From Butyricimonas virosa (GTDB taxonomy: Bacteria; Bacteroidota; Bacteroidia; Bacteroidales; Marinifilaceae), in NCBI RefSeq assembly GCF_025148635.1, contig NZ_CP102269.1, forward strand, positions 992,001 to 1,056,000: a DNA stretch of 64,000 nt, read 5' to 3'. This document shows positions 50,933 through 59,496 of the stretch, piece after piece. The notes beneath the pieces were generated by a model that saw only the letters and a list, made by a program, of their open reading frames with translations, ran no database searches and was not told the DNA's origin. Within the stretch, counting starts at the first letter, position 1, and every line of letters starts with the position of its first letter. The translations under genes were made by a program, and so were the position numbers.

Positions 50933-52203
50933 GGTTTTCGTTTAACCCCGGAAGGCAACACGATCAAGATGGCTTTATGAGATTCGCCATTCTTTCCGAT
51001 CGTAAAATGGATATGGACTTGTATTCGCCTACCGGATGGCGTGTTTTCCCATTTAGGTCCCTCGGCCAGCAATCGGATAACTTCTTTATTGCTCTCCTTC
51101 GAAAACCCATCTTCTATTCGGATCCGGCTAGGGACTTTTTTCCGATTCAATTCAAACGAGAGTGTAACCGTCCCCATTTTATTTGAATCCAAGTCTGCCT
51201 TCGGATAACGCAAAGCTTTTTTCATATATTGATTGAAATGGGAAATATCATCTTTAGATACCAGTGTATCAAGCAGGACATTGGGTTGACCGGAAACAGT
51301 AGAAGTCCCCCGTATTTTCACATTAGACATTTCGACCTCCCGTTTTTTGGCAACACCATAACCGGTAACAACAACCTCATCCATACCTTCCGTATCTTCT
51401 TCCATCTTCACTTGCAATTTATCCCCCGCCTTAACCAAAACATTCCGAGATTTCATCCCGACAAAAGAAAAAGCAAGTACCCCCTCTGATGCAGGAAGTT
51501 CCAAACTAAAGTGCCCGTTACCATCTGAAACACCCCCTATCGTGGAACCGGAAAGAATTACAGTCACTCCCGGTAAAGGATTGCCCTTTCCATCCGTTAT
51601 CGTACCCGACACGTGATTGTTGATTACTTTCATTTTCTGGGTTGTCAGTCGGGAAGTATCTTCCATTTGAACACTTGCCAAAGAAATTTCCTGATCAGCA
51701 AGCTCTTCCATCACCATCTCCCGTACAGAATCCTTTCTTCTTACCACTTCGTCAGCCGAGTGTGGCAACTGTCTTTTATCGTTTGAACGTACCGTTAAAG
51801 AATCCGTTTCATCGGACAAATCTATCGCTTTTTCACTTTCAAGTGTCAGTCTCTCTTTCTCTTTAGTCTTCACCGAATCTGATAATTGGGCAACCGTCAT
51901 CATGGGTACATCAAAAGTTTTCTCCTGCCGGGTAAACCACCATGTCCCACAAGCCAATAAAACTGCTAACGAGGCCGCAACATACATCCATACCCGCTTC
52001 TGTTTACGAGAAGAACGGGCTCGTTCGTTTAACTGGCGTTCCAAACGAATCAAGCCATCAATCGGGTCTCCGGGAGTTGAAGTCAACCCTTCCAACGCCT
52101 CGTACAAGAACGGATCGGACAACGCCTCCCGCTCCATATGGTTAGCAGCCTTTCCCTTCCGGTTGCCATGCAGGTATTCTTTTATGTCGTCAATCCGTTT
52201 CAT
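50929..52203 (-). CDS. Single-pass protein with carboxypeptidase-like domain and TonB-type C-terminus, ECF partner
   Basis: A 424-residue inner-membrane protein. The cytoplasmic N-terminus (1-75) overlaps the sigma gene by 14 bases and probably acts as an anti-sigma region; a TM helix (VWMYVAASLAVLLACGTWWF) spans ~72-91. A carboxypeptidase-regulatory-like domain (GTITDGKGNPLPGVTVIL) lies near 205-290, followed by DEVVVTGYGVAKKREVEM, wording normally found at the plug entry of SusC receptors. The C-terminal ~90 residues resemble a TonB C-terminal domain (LRYPKADLDSNKMGTVTLSF). Function inferred: a membrane regulator or energy transducer in place of FecR. Confidence 0.75.
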   Translation of the reverse strand: MKRIDDIKEYLHGNRKGKAANHMEREALSDPFLYEALEGLTSTPGDPIDGLIRLERQLNERARSSRKQKRVWMYVAASLAVLLACGTWWFTRQEKTFDVPMMTVAQLSDSVKTKEKERLTLESEKAIDLSDETDSLTVRSNDKRQLPHSADEVVRRKDSVREMVMEELADQEISLASVQMEDTSRLTTQKMKVINNHVSGTITDGKGNPLPGVTVILSGSTIGGVSDGNGHFSLELPASEGVLAFSFVGMKSRNVLVKAGDKLQVKMEEDTEGMDEVVVTGYGVAKKREVEMSNVKIRGTSTVSGQPNVLLDTLVSKDDISHFNQYMKKALRYPKADLDSNKMGTVTLSFELNRKKVPSRIRIEDGFSKESNKEVIRLLAEGPKWENTPSGRRIQVHIHFTIGKNGESHKAILIVLPSGVKRKP

Positions 52204-52768
52204 TTGATGTTATTCCTTTACGTTGCAAACACAATTTCAAATTCCGTTTACCATTCTGTATAAAACTCTTTACCATTTTCGAAGAAAAACCCGTGCGTTC
52301 TTCCACTTCCTTGTACGAAAGTTCATCTAAGAAGAAATATTTCACGCTGACACGTTGCCTTTCAGGTAATCCCTCAACACATTCCCGTAACGATTTCTCC
52401 CGATTTTCCTTCTCATTTACAAATGTAAGATGAAAATCGTCGCAAAATTCCATAAAAGAATCGTCTAAAGAAATAGATAAATTTTTACTCTTTTTCCGAA
52501 TTTCCATCAAGCAATTATTGCGAATACAGGTATATAGCCAAGCTTTAAATGATTGTATCTCTACCGCTTTTACCTTTACAATCAATTCTTCGAATAATTG
52601 CATAACGGCATCTTGTGCATCTTCCGGTCGCTTCAGATACTTTAAGGCTACCCCGTACATCAAAGGCATGTATCTTTTATAAGCTTCCACGAAATACACC
52701 AAGTCACCACTGTCACAATATCTTTTCAGCAGTTCTTCATCCGTTATGTTCTCCTGACCTCGCGTCAC
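52190..52768 (-). CDS. ECF-type RNA polymerase sigma-70 factor
   Basis: A 192-residue sigma factor of the Bacteroidota ECF group. Region 2 contains YMPLMYGVALKYLKRPEDAQD and FKAWLYTCIRNNCLMEIRK; region 4 has GLPERQRVSVKYFFLDELSYKEVEERTGF and the helix FSSKMVKSFIQNGKRNL. The next gene, overlapping by 14 bases, encodes its probable membrane-bound control partner. Targets are unknown. A good promoter stands 20 bases upstream. Confidence 0.9.
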   Translation of the reverse strand: MTRGQENITDEELLKRYCDSGDLVYFVEAYKRYMPLMYGVALKYLKRPEDAQDAVMQLFEELIVKVKAVEIQSFKAWLYTCIRNNCLMEIRKKSKNLSISLDDSFMEFCDDFHLTFVNEKENREKSLRECVEGLPERQRVSVKYFFLDELSYKEVEERTGFSSKMVKSFIQNGKRNLKLCLQRKGITSNETD

Positions 52769-52788
52769 TATTTATACATTGATTTTTA

Positions 52789-52820
52789 CAAATATAAGAA
52801 TTAAAAAAAATCTCTCGAAA
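52789..52820 (-). promoter_or_regulatory. Promoter for the ECF sigma operon
   Basis: Read leftward, -7 TATATTTG (52796-52789) is a perfect match; the -33-like TTTCG (52820-52816) is 19 bases upstream. Confidence 0.55.
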
Positions 52821-52882
52821 GATTTATGGAATTTCTTTTAGTCTGTCATCTTAGGATAAAATTAATTCAAAAATAACGACTT

Positions 52883-54736
52883 ATGAAAACAAGTAGCTTT
52901 CTAAAAAAAATTGCATGGGGATTAGTTATATTTATTGGATTATCCAATGCTGTCTCAGCCCAAAAAATCCAAGTAAACGGTAAGGTAATGCTTGCCGCAG
53001 ACAGTTCGGCATTACCCGGGGTCACCATTCGCATTAAGAACACGAATATAGGTGTAGTCTCCAATTCACAGGGAAATTACACGATACAGGCAAATATCGG
53101 AGATACCCTACATTTCAGTTTTATCGGGTTAGAAATTCAAAATATCCCGGTAAAAGAGAGAAAATTAAATGTCTATCTAAAAGAGGACGAAATGGTCATG
53201 GAAGAAGCAACCATTGTTACCGGATACGGAGTCACTCATCATGAAAGTGCCAAATTTAAACTCCATTCCGGAATGCGTATTCGTGGAGGAGCCATGCCAT
53301 TAGCTTACACACAAAACACGGAAGAGTATAATAAATTTGCCGCAAATCGTTTCCTGCCGGCATTAAACGAACCTCTTTCCACGTTCTCAATCGATGTGGA
53401 CAATGCAGCTTATTCTAATGTACGACGCTTTATTAATCAAGGGACTTTTCCTCCGGTTGATGCCATACGCACGGAAGAGTTCTTGAATTATTTCACCTAT
53501 AACTATCCCGCTCCACAGGAGAAAGACCCGGTAAGTATTACCACCGAGGTTTCCAACGCCCCGTGGAACACGCAACACAAGTTGGTACACATCGGAATCA
53601 AAGCAAAAGAAGTTTCCACGGATAATCTTCCCGCTTCCAATCTTGTATTCTTGATTGACGTGTCCGGTTCCATGAGTGACGCAAATAAACTCCCGTTGTT
53701 GAAATCCTCCTTGAAATTACTCGTGAAACAACTTCGTCCTCAAGACCGGGTAGCGATTGTCACTTATGCGAACCACACGAAAGAGGTACTTGCCTCTACC
53801 CCAGGAAGTGACAAAGCTAAAATTCTAGATGCAATCGACGGATTATATGCTAGTGGTGGCACTGCCGGTGGAGATGGAATACAACGAGCCTACCGGGTTG
53901 CCGAGAGTAATTTCACAAAAGGAGGTAATAATCGTATCATTCTAGCAACCGACGGGGATTTCAATATCGGGATTTCTTCACCTAGAGAACTGGAAAAGAT
54001 GATTGAAACAAAACGAACCTCCGGTATATACCTGACAGTTTTAGGTTTCGGGATGGGAAATTATAAAGATAACCGAATGCAGGTTCTCGCCGAGAAAGGA
54101 AACGGGAATCACGCTTACATTGACAACTTGACAGAGGCGAAGAAAGTATTAGTGAATGAATTCGGTGGAACCCTTTTCACGGTTGCTAAAGACGTGAAGA
54201 TTCAAGTGGAATTCAATCCCGCCAAGGTTCAAGCCTATCGCTTGATCGGCTATGAAAGCCGCCTGCTAGAAGCAAAAGATTTCAATGATGACACGAAAGA
54301 TGCCGGAGAAATGGGAGCCGGACATAGTGTTACCGCCTTGTACGAGATCATTCCGGTTGGTGTTAAAAGTAATTTTGCTCCAAACATCGACCCCCTAAAA
54401 TACCAGAAAACCGAGAAGAATGAAAAGAAAATGTTAACAGACAGCCCGGAACTACTGACCGTGAAACTTCGCTACAAACAACCGGATTCGCATAAAAGTT
54501 CTAAAATGGAAGTAACTGTTATTGACAATAATACCCCGATAAAAAAGAGTTCCGAGAATTTCCGATTCTCTGCCGCCGTTGCCGGATTCGGAATGTTATT
54601 ACAAAATTCGGACTACAAGAATAATTTTACATTCGACGACGTTATCGACCTCGCCAAACAAGCCACGAATTACGATCCGGAAGGGTATAGGAAAGAGTTT
54701 ATCCGACTGGTTGAAAGTGCCGCCTTACTAAAATGA
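52883..54736 (+). CDS. vWA-domain exported protein with carboxypeptidase-like N-domain (YfbK-like)
   Basis: A 617-residue protein with signal peptide (LVIFIGLSNAVSAQ). Domains in order: carboxypeptidase-like regulatory domain (~32-100, GKVMLAADSSALPGVTI), the wording EEATIVTGYGVTHHES, a YfbK-type N-domain (~145-220), a von Willebrand A domain (~235-405) with intact MIDAS DVSGSMSD and TDGDF, and a C-terminal DUF3520 region. It binds metal-dependent partners in the cell envelope; the exact role is unknown. It is divergent from the ECF sigma gene, which could control it. Confidence 0.88.
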   Translation: MKTSSFLKKIAWGLVIFIGLSNAVSAQKIQVNGKVMLAADSSALPGVTIRIKNTNIGVVSNSQGNYTIQANIGDTLHFSFIGLEIQNIPVKERKLNVYLKEDEMVMEEATIVTGYGVTHHESAKFKLHSGMRIRGGAMPLAYTQNTEEYNKFAANRFLPALNEPLSTFSIDVDNAAYSNVRRFINQGTFPPVDAIRTEEFLNYFTYNYPAPQEKDPVSITTEVSNAPWNTQHKLVHIGIKAKEVSTDNLPASNLVFLIDVSGSMSDANKLPLLKSSLKLLVKQLRPQDRVAIVTYANHTKEVLASTPGSDKAKILDAIDGLYASGGTAGGDGIQRAYRVAESNFTKGGNNRIILATDGDFNIGISSPRELEKMIETKRTSGIYLTVLGFGMGNYKDNRMQVLAEKGNGNHAYIDNLTEAKKVLVNEFGGTLFTVAKDVKIQVEFNPAKVQAYRLIGYESRLLEAKDFNDDTKDAGEMGAGHSVTALYEIIPVGVKSNFAPNIDPLKYQKTEKNEKKMLTDSPELLTVKLRYKQPDSHKSSKMEVTVIDNNTPIKKSSENFRFSAAVAGFGMLLQNSDYKNNFTFDDVIDLAKQATNYDPEGYRKEFIRLVESAALLK

Positions 54737-54740
54737 ATAA

Positions 54741-54762
54741 TGGCCGGAAAGTCTTCCGGCCA
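54741..54762. terminator. Bidirectional terminator between vWA and DUF3298 genes
   Basis: TGGCCGGAA (54741-54749) pairs with TTCCGGCCA (54754-54762), followed by ATTTCT; it lies between convergent stops. Confidence 0.7.
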
Positions 54763-54784
54763 ATTTCTATAAAGCAATATCACT

Positions 54785-55474
54785 TTATTTAATCAATAAA
54801 TCGTTTTTCAACGCCGTCCGGGGAACGTTCACTTCAGCCACCCCACAAGCGTAAGCACCCAGAATATATTGACCATAGGTGAAACAAACTGAGGTTTTAT
54901 TAAAGTTAACAACCGTCACATCTTTCAACGTTGGTTCTGTTGTAAAACAACCTTCCGGATTCTTGAAATTCGCCTTCAACTGAGCATTTATCTGTGTCTC
55001 GTTAGTATAATTCAAAATCTCCTGATTGGTCAAGAACTTCTGATTTTGTACATCATAGTTGAACGTGTAGAAATTCGTTATTCCATGCGCACCTCCAGTG
55101 AAAGTGTAAACCATCAAACGTACACTCACGTACTGGTCATTTGCCATAAATACGCTATCTCCCACTTGCAATTCGTATATCCATGCAGGACGTTCTTCCC
55201 CGGTCCCTTGCCATGACTGGAAAAACTCGTTCGCATCACTCTTCAAACTATCCTGCAAGTCATTTACGAACTTCTCAATTTTCTTGTTCAAAACCTCGCA
55301 GCTCTTGTTCACATTCGCATCAGCAGACGAGAACATGGAACGATTTACCGTGATGTCCCAATTCTCTGAATTCGCCGTAACCTTTTCACTTTTCACGCTT
55401 AAATCCTGAATCTTCGGCTGGCATCCCATAAAAGCAAATGCCATAATAACAGCCATAATTAGTGTACTCTTCAT
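54785..55474 (-). CDS. DUF3298/DUF4163 (RsiV-like) lipoprotein
   Basis: A 229-residue protein with signal and lipobox (AFAFMGC|QPK). The N-terminal half (WDITVNRSMFS) resembles DUF4163 and the C-terminal half (MVYTFTGGAHGITNFYTFNYD) has the GGAHG-type motif of DUF3298. The pair is the extracellular part of lysozyme-binding anti-sigma factor RsiV and of lysozyme-inhibitor-like lipoproteins. There is no TM or cytoplasmic part here, so a sigma link is not supported. Single gene. Confidence 0.8.
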   Translation of the reverse strand: MKSTLIMAVIMAFAFMGCQPKIQDLSVKSEKVTANSENWDITVNRSMFSSADANVNKSCEVLNKKIEKFVNDLQDSLKSDANEFFQSWQGTGEERPAWIYELQVGDSVFMANDQYVSVRLMVYTFTGGAHGITNFYTFNYDVQNQKFLTNQEILNYTNETQINAQLKANFKNPEGCFTTEPTLKDVTVVNFNKTSVCFTYGQYILGAYACGVAEVNVPRTALKNDLLIK

Positions 55475-55547
55475 TGTGTGTTTTGTTTTTGTGTGTATAT
55501 TACAAAATTATGAAATTAAAACATACTGTTATCAGATTACATCACTT

Positions 55548-56834
55548 TTATTTTATCAAATCTAAAGCGGCTAATTTCTGCTTGATCCTCATTTGAATCA
55601 TCGCTTTTGTCATTTCCTGTTCCATTTGCATGGATTCCATAAAAGCCTGATTATAACACTTCTTCGCCTCCACATATTCTTTCAAAACCTTATTGGTATC
55701 CCCTAACATAGCCAAAAAGTTAATTTTATCCATCAACGAAATATCTGTATATTGCAATGCTTTCACCGTCCATTCTTTCGTTTTCAAAATAACACTTTCA
55801 GGCACCTTTCCTCCTGTTGCGGTATAAACTTGCTGGGCTGCCATTCCATAATCAACGGCACGGGCATCCTCTCCCAATTCTTTAAAATAAGCATCCATTG
55901 ACGTCACGTATCCCTCCCCATCTTTCTTATAAAAAAGTAAGTACTCGGCATCATACAAATAGGTGAAACGCTGCCGGGCAGACATCGTTTTCTGTGGAAC
56001 CACGCTATATGTCAATTTCATATCCCCATCAATGCGTTCCAAGTATTTTTTATATTCCTCCTTGCCGGCACGAGCCATATTCTCCATGATTTTATTATTG
56101 TACTCCATCACAAAATAAGCAGGCCCTTCCCCAAGTTTCAAATAAGCCTCCATGTTTTTATTCATAAACTCCATCAACTTGTCCCCCGGCTTATCCGCAT
56201 GATGAAAAGTATTGATAATACGATAATCATCTACATTTATCAGTTCCGGTCCCATTTTCAAATCAATATAGTCCTTAAAAATCTTTTCGATTCGGGCAAT
56301 CCATTTTGCCTGTTCCATATTTTCCAATGTACTCACGTAAGTGGGGGCACCTAGCAACAACTGTTGCATTAGTACCAAATCATTTTTAGAAGATTTGAAC
56401 TTCGTGTAAATCTCCTCAAAGCTCATCTCTTCCCCCGTGACAACCTTGGCCGATTTTATAAGAGCGGCACCATCAAGAGCTCCTTCCAAGCGAGACAGTA
56501 ATTTTCCATCCGCATCAAAAAAAGCCAGTGTAGGATACGATCTTACTTTATTCTGTTCCACAACCTGACGATTAGCGGGATTCTCCGCATCAATCTGTAT
56601 GGAAACAAACTTTTCATTAAAATAATTTCCAACAGCCTCAAGTGTGAAAACATCTTTAGCCAGCCGTTTGCAAGGCCCGCACCAATCCACATAGAAATCT
56701 ACAAACAGCATCTTTCCCTCTTGCTTGGCTTTTTCTAAAGCCGCATTATAATCTCCTTTAAAGAATTCAATTCCTTGACCGAAAGCCTGAATTCCTCCTA
56801 TAAATATTAATACAATAACCAGAATTGTTTTCAT
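55548..56834 (-). CDS. Exported thioredoxin-family protein
   Basis: A 428-residue protein: signal peptide (TILVIVLIFIGGIQAFGQ), then a thioredoxin-like domain with intact active site DWCGPCKRL near residue 50 and cis-Pro RSYPTLAFF, then a ~280-residue helical C-terminal region with no clear family. It is the last gene of the FecR-SusCD locus, 25 bases after the preceding lipoprotein gene. The ATG at 56834 is chosen over a TTG at 56867, which would extend into the intergenic sequence. A redox or folding role for exported proteins is likely. Confidence 0.85.
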   Translation of the reverse strand: MKTILVIVLIFIGGIQAFGQGIEFFKGDYNAALEKAKQEGKMLFVDFYVDWCGPCKRLAKDVFTLEAVGNYFNEKFVSIQIDAENPANRQVVEQNKVRSYPTLAFFDADGKLLSRLEGALDGAALIKSAKVVTGEEMSFEEIYTKFKSSKNDLVLMQQLLLGAPTYVSTLENMEQAKWIARIEKIFKDYIDLKMGPELINVDDYRIINTFHHADKPGDKLMEFMNKNMEAYLKLGEGPAYFVMEYNNKIMENMARAGKEEYKKYLERIDGDMKLTYSVVPQKTMSARQRFTYLYDAEYLLFYKKDGEGYVTSMDAYFKELGEDARAVDYGMAAQQVYTATGGKVPESVILKTKEWTVKALQYTDISLMDKINFLAMLGDTNKVLKEYVEAKKCYNQAFMESMQMEQEMTKAMIQMRIKQKLAALDLIK

Positions 56835-56892
56835 TTTTACTATTGTTTTAGCTAGAGTCCAATTCAAGACATCGAACTCTAGCTGAATTAAC

Positions 56893-57315
56893 TTATTTTA
56901 CAACAAACGTATAGACATCTGATAATAACTCAGAGTAACCATCATTCGAAACTTTCAAAGTAACGACATAACGTCCCTCCGGTAATTCCGTGTATAACGG
57001 TAACTCCATAACTCCTCCCCCGCGGACTGTAATTTCTTTTTTGAATATTTCCGCATCTCCTCCCTCCGAAGCCTTCACACTTACAAATTCAAACAACAGG
57101 GGGGAAGTTCCCAGTACTCCCTGTATTTTCTGAGTCACCCAAGGAGCCTCATTCGCCATCCTAACAGCATCTTCCTCCGGATCCAATGTTTTCCTCACTT
57201 CTAATTCATTCGGTAAATAACCGGCATTCTCCGCCTTCAAATACCCGACCTTCATATCCTGGCATCCCCAACAGGAAATAATCAGTACAAGAAATAAATA
57301 TACTTTTTTCATCAT
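56893..57315 (-). CDS. Small SusCD-locus lipoprotein, unknown function
   Basis: A 140-residue lipoprotein with signal ending LIISCWGC|QDM (second Cys fits the lipobox). The mature part has two short beta-rich stretches (KEITVRGGGVMELPLYTELP and GRYVVTLKVSNDGYSELL) resembling an Ig-like fold. It lies between the fasciclin-like gene and the thioredoxin gene with gaps of 12 and ~58 bases and is likely made from the same transcript. I do not recognise a named family. Confidence 0.65.
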   Translation of the reverse strand: MMKKVYLFLVLIISCWGCQDMKVGYLKAENAGYLPNELEVRKTLDPEEDAVRMANEAPWVTQKIQGVLGTSPLLFEFVSVKASEGGDAEIFKKEITVRGGGVMELPLYTELPEGRYVVTLKVSNDGYSELLSDVYTFVVK

Positions 57316-57327
57316 AGCATTTCGTTT

Positions 57328-57951
57328 TTATAATTGTCCAAAAGTATAAGAATAATTCAAAGAATGAACGACCCCATTATCCGTTTCTATATCAGTTGAA
57401 GCGACGTCAATCTGCGTTCTCGTGTCAAACGAAGTGACATACAAATACACGGGTCCCACGTCCGGAATATCATGATAAGTATCTTGAAACGAATATACCC
57501 AGAATTTTGTCCCGAAAGCACTGGTGAAAACCTCCCCACCTTTCCCTTGTGTCTCTCCCAATACCTGTTCCCCCCGGGGGATATCATCACGCCAATGAAT
57601 TCCGGCAACGATATGCCGTAATATCAACTCCCGACACGTTGCCTCCGGAATTTCCCGGACAGCATTATATCCCTGCTCGATCATCCATCGAAGAATCGAC
57701 AAATTTGTCGGTCCGAAAAAGGTTATTTTCTCGTACCCGGCCTGTTTCCCTTGAAACAAATCTTCCAGACCGGCACGTTCCACCAAGAGTAACGTACTAT
57801 CCCAATCGTAAGAATTGGAATGCAGATAGTCATACATTGTTCCGTCAAAACGACCGTTAGCTAAACCCGAATCGATGTAATTGTATTTAGTCTCGCAAGA
57901 AAAAAGCGAGAGCAAAACCAAGATTATTCCTATGTTTTTCATTGTCTTCAT
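57328..57951 (-). CDS. Fasciclin-like domain lipoprotein
   Basis: A 207-residue lipoprotein (signal LVLLSLFSC|ETK). The segment TMYDYLHSNSYDWDSTLLL to FFGPTNLSILRWM matches the FAS1 fold (repeat of an adhesion-type domain), with CRELILRHIVAG as its H2-like motif. Fasciclin-type lipoproteins often accompany SusCD pairs in this group, possibly at the surface of the complex. It starts 7 bases after the SusD gene stop. Confidence 0.7.
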   Translation of the reverse strand: MKTMKNIGIILVLLSLFSCETKYNYIDSGLANGRFDGTMYDYLHSNSYDWDSTLLLVERAGLEDLFQGKQAGYEKITFFGPTNLSILRWMIEQGYNAVREIPEATCRELILRHIVAGIHWRDDIPRGEQVLGETQGKGGEVFTSAFGTKFWVYSFQDTYHDIPDVGPVYLYVTSFDTRTQIDVASTDIETDNGVVHSLNYSYTFGQL

Positions 57952-57958
57952 TTTTAAT

Positions 57959-59494
57959 TTACTCGAATCTTGACCAATAAATATTCTGACGTATTAAATC
58001 ATTTAAAGTAAAGGCATCGGTATAGAGCGGTAAAAACAATGCTCCCTCTTTCACATCCTGCTGATCCAATGTCTTGTAATTACCATCCATATAAGTATGG
58101 ATATATTCCAACCCGTTCCGTATAATATCGAAATATCGATGCCCTTCAAACAGCAGTTCTCGCTCTCGTTCTTTAAAGATTGCCAGTTGAATATCACTCT
58201 CTCCCGGGGCAGGATAAGGTGTTGCGTTAGCCCGATCACGAATCTTATTCAAATCCGCTTTTGCCAAATCATCATTCAATTTCGCATAACATTCAGCTCT
58301 CAACAAATAAATATCTGCTAATCGCCAATAGCTATAATTCGCATCAACGTATGCAACCTGTGGAGTAGGACTCCACGACACATTTTCGTAAACCACCTCT
58401 CGCCATTTATATACATAAGCATATCCTTGATTCACTTTATACATCGTATCATGCGACATTGAATCCAGCTTATAGAAATATTCATCTCTTCGGTCATCCC
58501 TGTTCTCGTAAAGATTTTTAACCGTCTCGGCCTTGATTACAAAAGTTTTTGTCACCACAGATCCCGGAGTTTCCGTACCCCTCACTGGCCAAGTCATATA
58601 TGACTTTCCCGGGAAGTACGCCATCGGGTAATCATTGAAACGATCTAACTCAAACTCTAGAATATTCTCCAGACTAGCTCCCATTCCCTTCATAGCTTTG
58701 GTACACACATCCTCGCTAGTACGTTCCAGTTCATAAAATCCCACTTTCTTTTCTATCAAAAGTGTAGACCATTCTATCGACTCTTCGTAACATTTTTTCG
58801 CATCTCCTTCCATACCGCACAACTCGATCATACTCCCCTTCCAAGCGTACAAATGAGCCAAGAGAGCCGCACAACTACCCTTACAACCATACTGTTTCGA
58901 CACCCACGTATTCACACCTAAAAGAGGCATATCCTCGTACTTCGGCAACAATTTATATCCTTCCGAGGTGTTTTTTATAGCTTCATCCAACACATCCAGC
59001 ATTGAACTCTTATCATACACTCCCATATCAGTACTATTTTTCGTGATAACGGCATCCCCCCACTTTCTCGCCAGATCAAAATAAACGAATCCTTTCACGA
59101 AATAAGCCTGTCCCGCATAAAAATCCAACTTATCTTGCGGAACACCCTCTGCCCGATATAAATTATCCAGAATCACGTTTGCCACGTAAATCAAGTCGTA
59201 ATGATTTTTCCAGCTATTAGAAAATGAATTCAATAACGATGTTTGATTCAACATCCGTTGATCCTCATAATAAGAACTATTCACTTGGTCAGCCAAAAAA
59301 CCCCGGTAAGCCATCACTTCATTTTCAAATTGCTTATATCGGAAAAAGCCCTCCATCTGAAAAACCATCGCATTAAAATCCTCCTCTGTTTTAAAGAAAT
59401 TCGTGAAAGTAATGGCATTCTCCGGCTCCACATCTAAAATGCTATCGCATCCCCATAACAATGGGAAAAGTAGTATATATATTATTTTCCTCAT
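57959..59494 (-). CDS. RagB/SusD-family surface lipoprotein
   Basis: A 511-residue SusD-like lipoprotein: signal ending LLWGC|DSILDVEPENAIT, and TPR-type helices interspersed with the substrate-binding loops (for example LYRAEGVPQDKLDFYAGQAYF, YWRLADIYLLRAECYAKLND, ELLFEGHRYFDIIRNG). It caps the SusC receptor and captures the ligand at the cell surface. No glycoside hydrolase or peptidase gene accompanies it, so the ligand is unknown. Only 2 bases separate it from the SusC gene. Confidence 0.93.
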   Translation of the reverse strand: MRKIIYILLFPLLWGCDSILDVEPENAITFTNFFKTEEDFNAMVFQMEGFFRYKQFENEVMAYRGFLADQVNSSYYEDQRMLNQTSLLNSFSNSWKNHYDLIYVANVILDNLYRAEGVPQDKLDFYAGQAYFVKGFVYFDLARKWGDAVITKNSTDMGVYDKSSMLDVLDEAIKNTSEGYKLLPKYEDMPLLGVNTWVSKQYGCKGSCAALLAHLYAWKGSMIELCGMEGDAKKCYEESIEWSTLLIEKKVGFYELERTSEDVCTKAMKGMGASLENILEFELDRFNDYPMAYFPGKSYMTWPVRGTETPGSVVTKTFVIKAETVKNLYENRDDRRDEYFYKLDSMSHDTMYKVNQGYAYVYKWREVVYENVSWSPTPQVAYVDANYSYWRLADIYLLRAECYAKLNDDLAKADLNKIRDRANATPYPAPGESDIQLAIFKERERELLFEGHRYFDIIRNGLEYIHTYMDGNYKTLDQQDVKEGALFLPLYTDAFTLNDLIRQNIYWSRFE

Positions 59495-59496
59495 GG

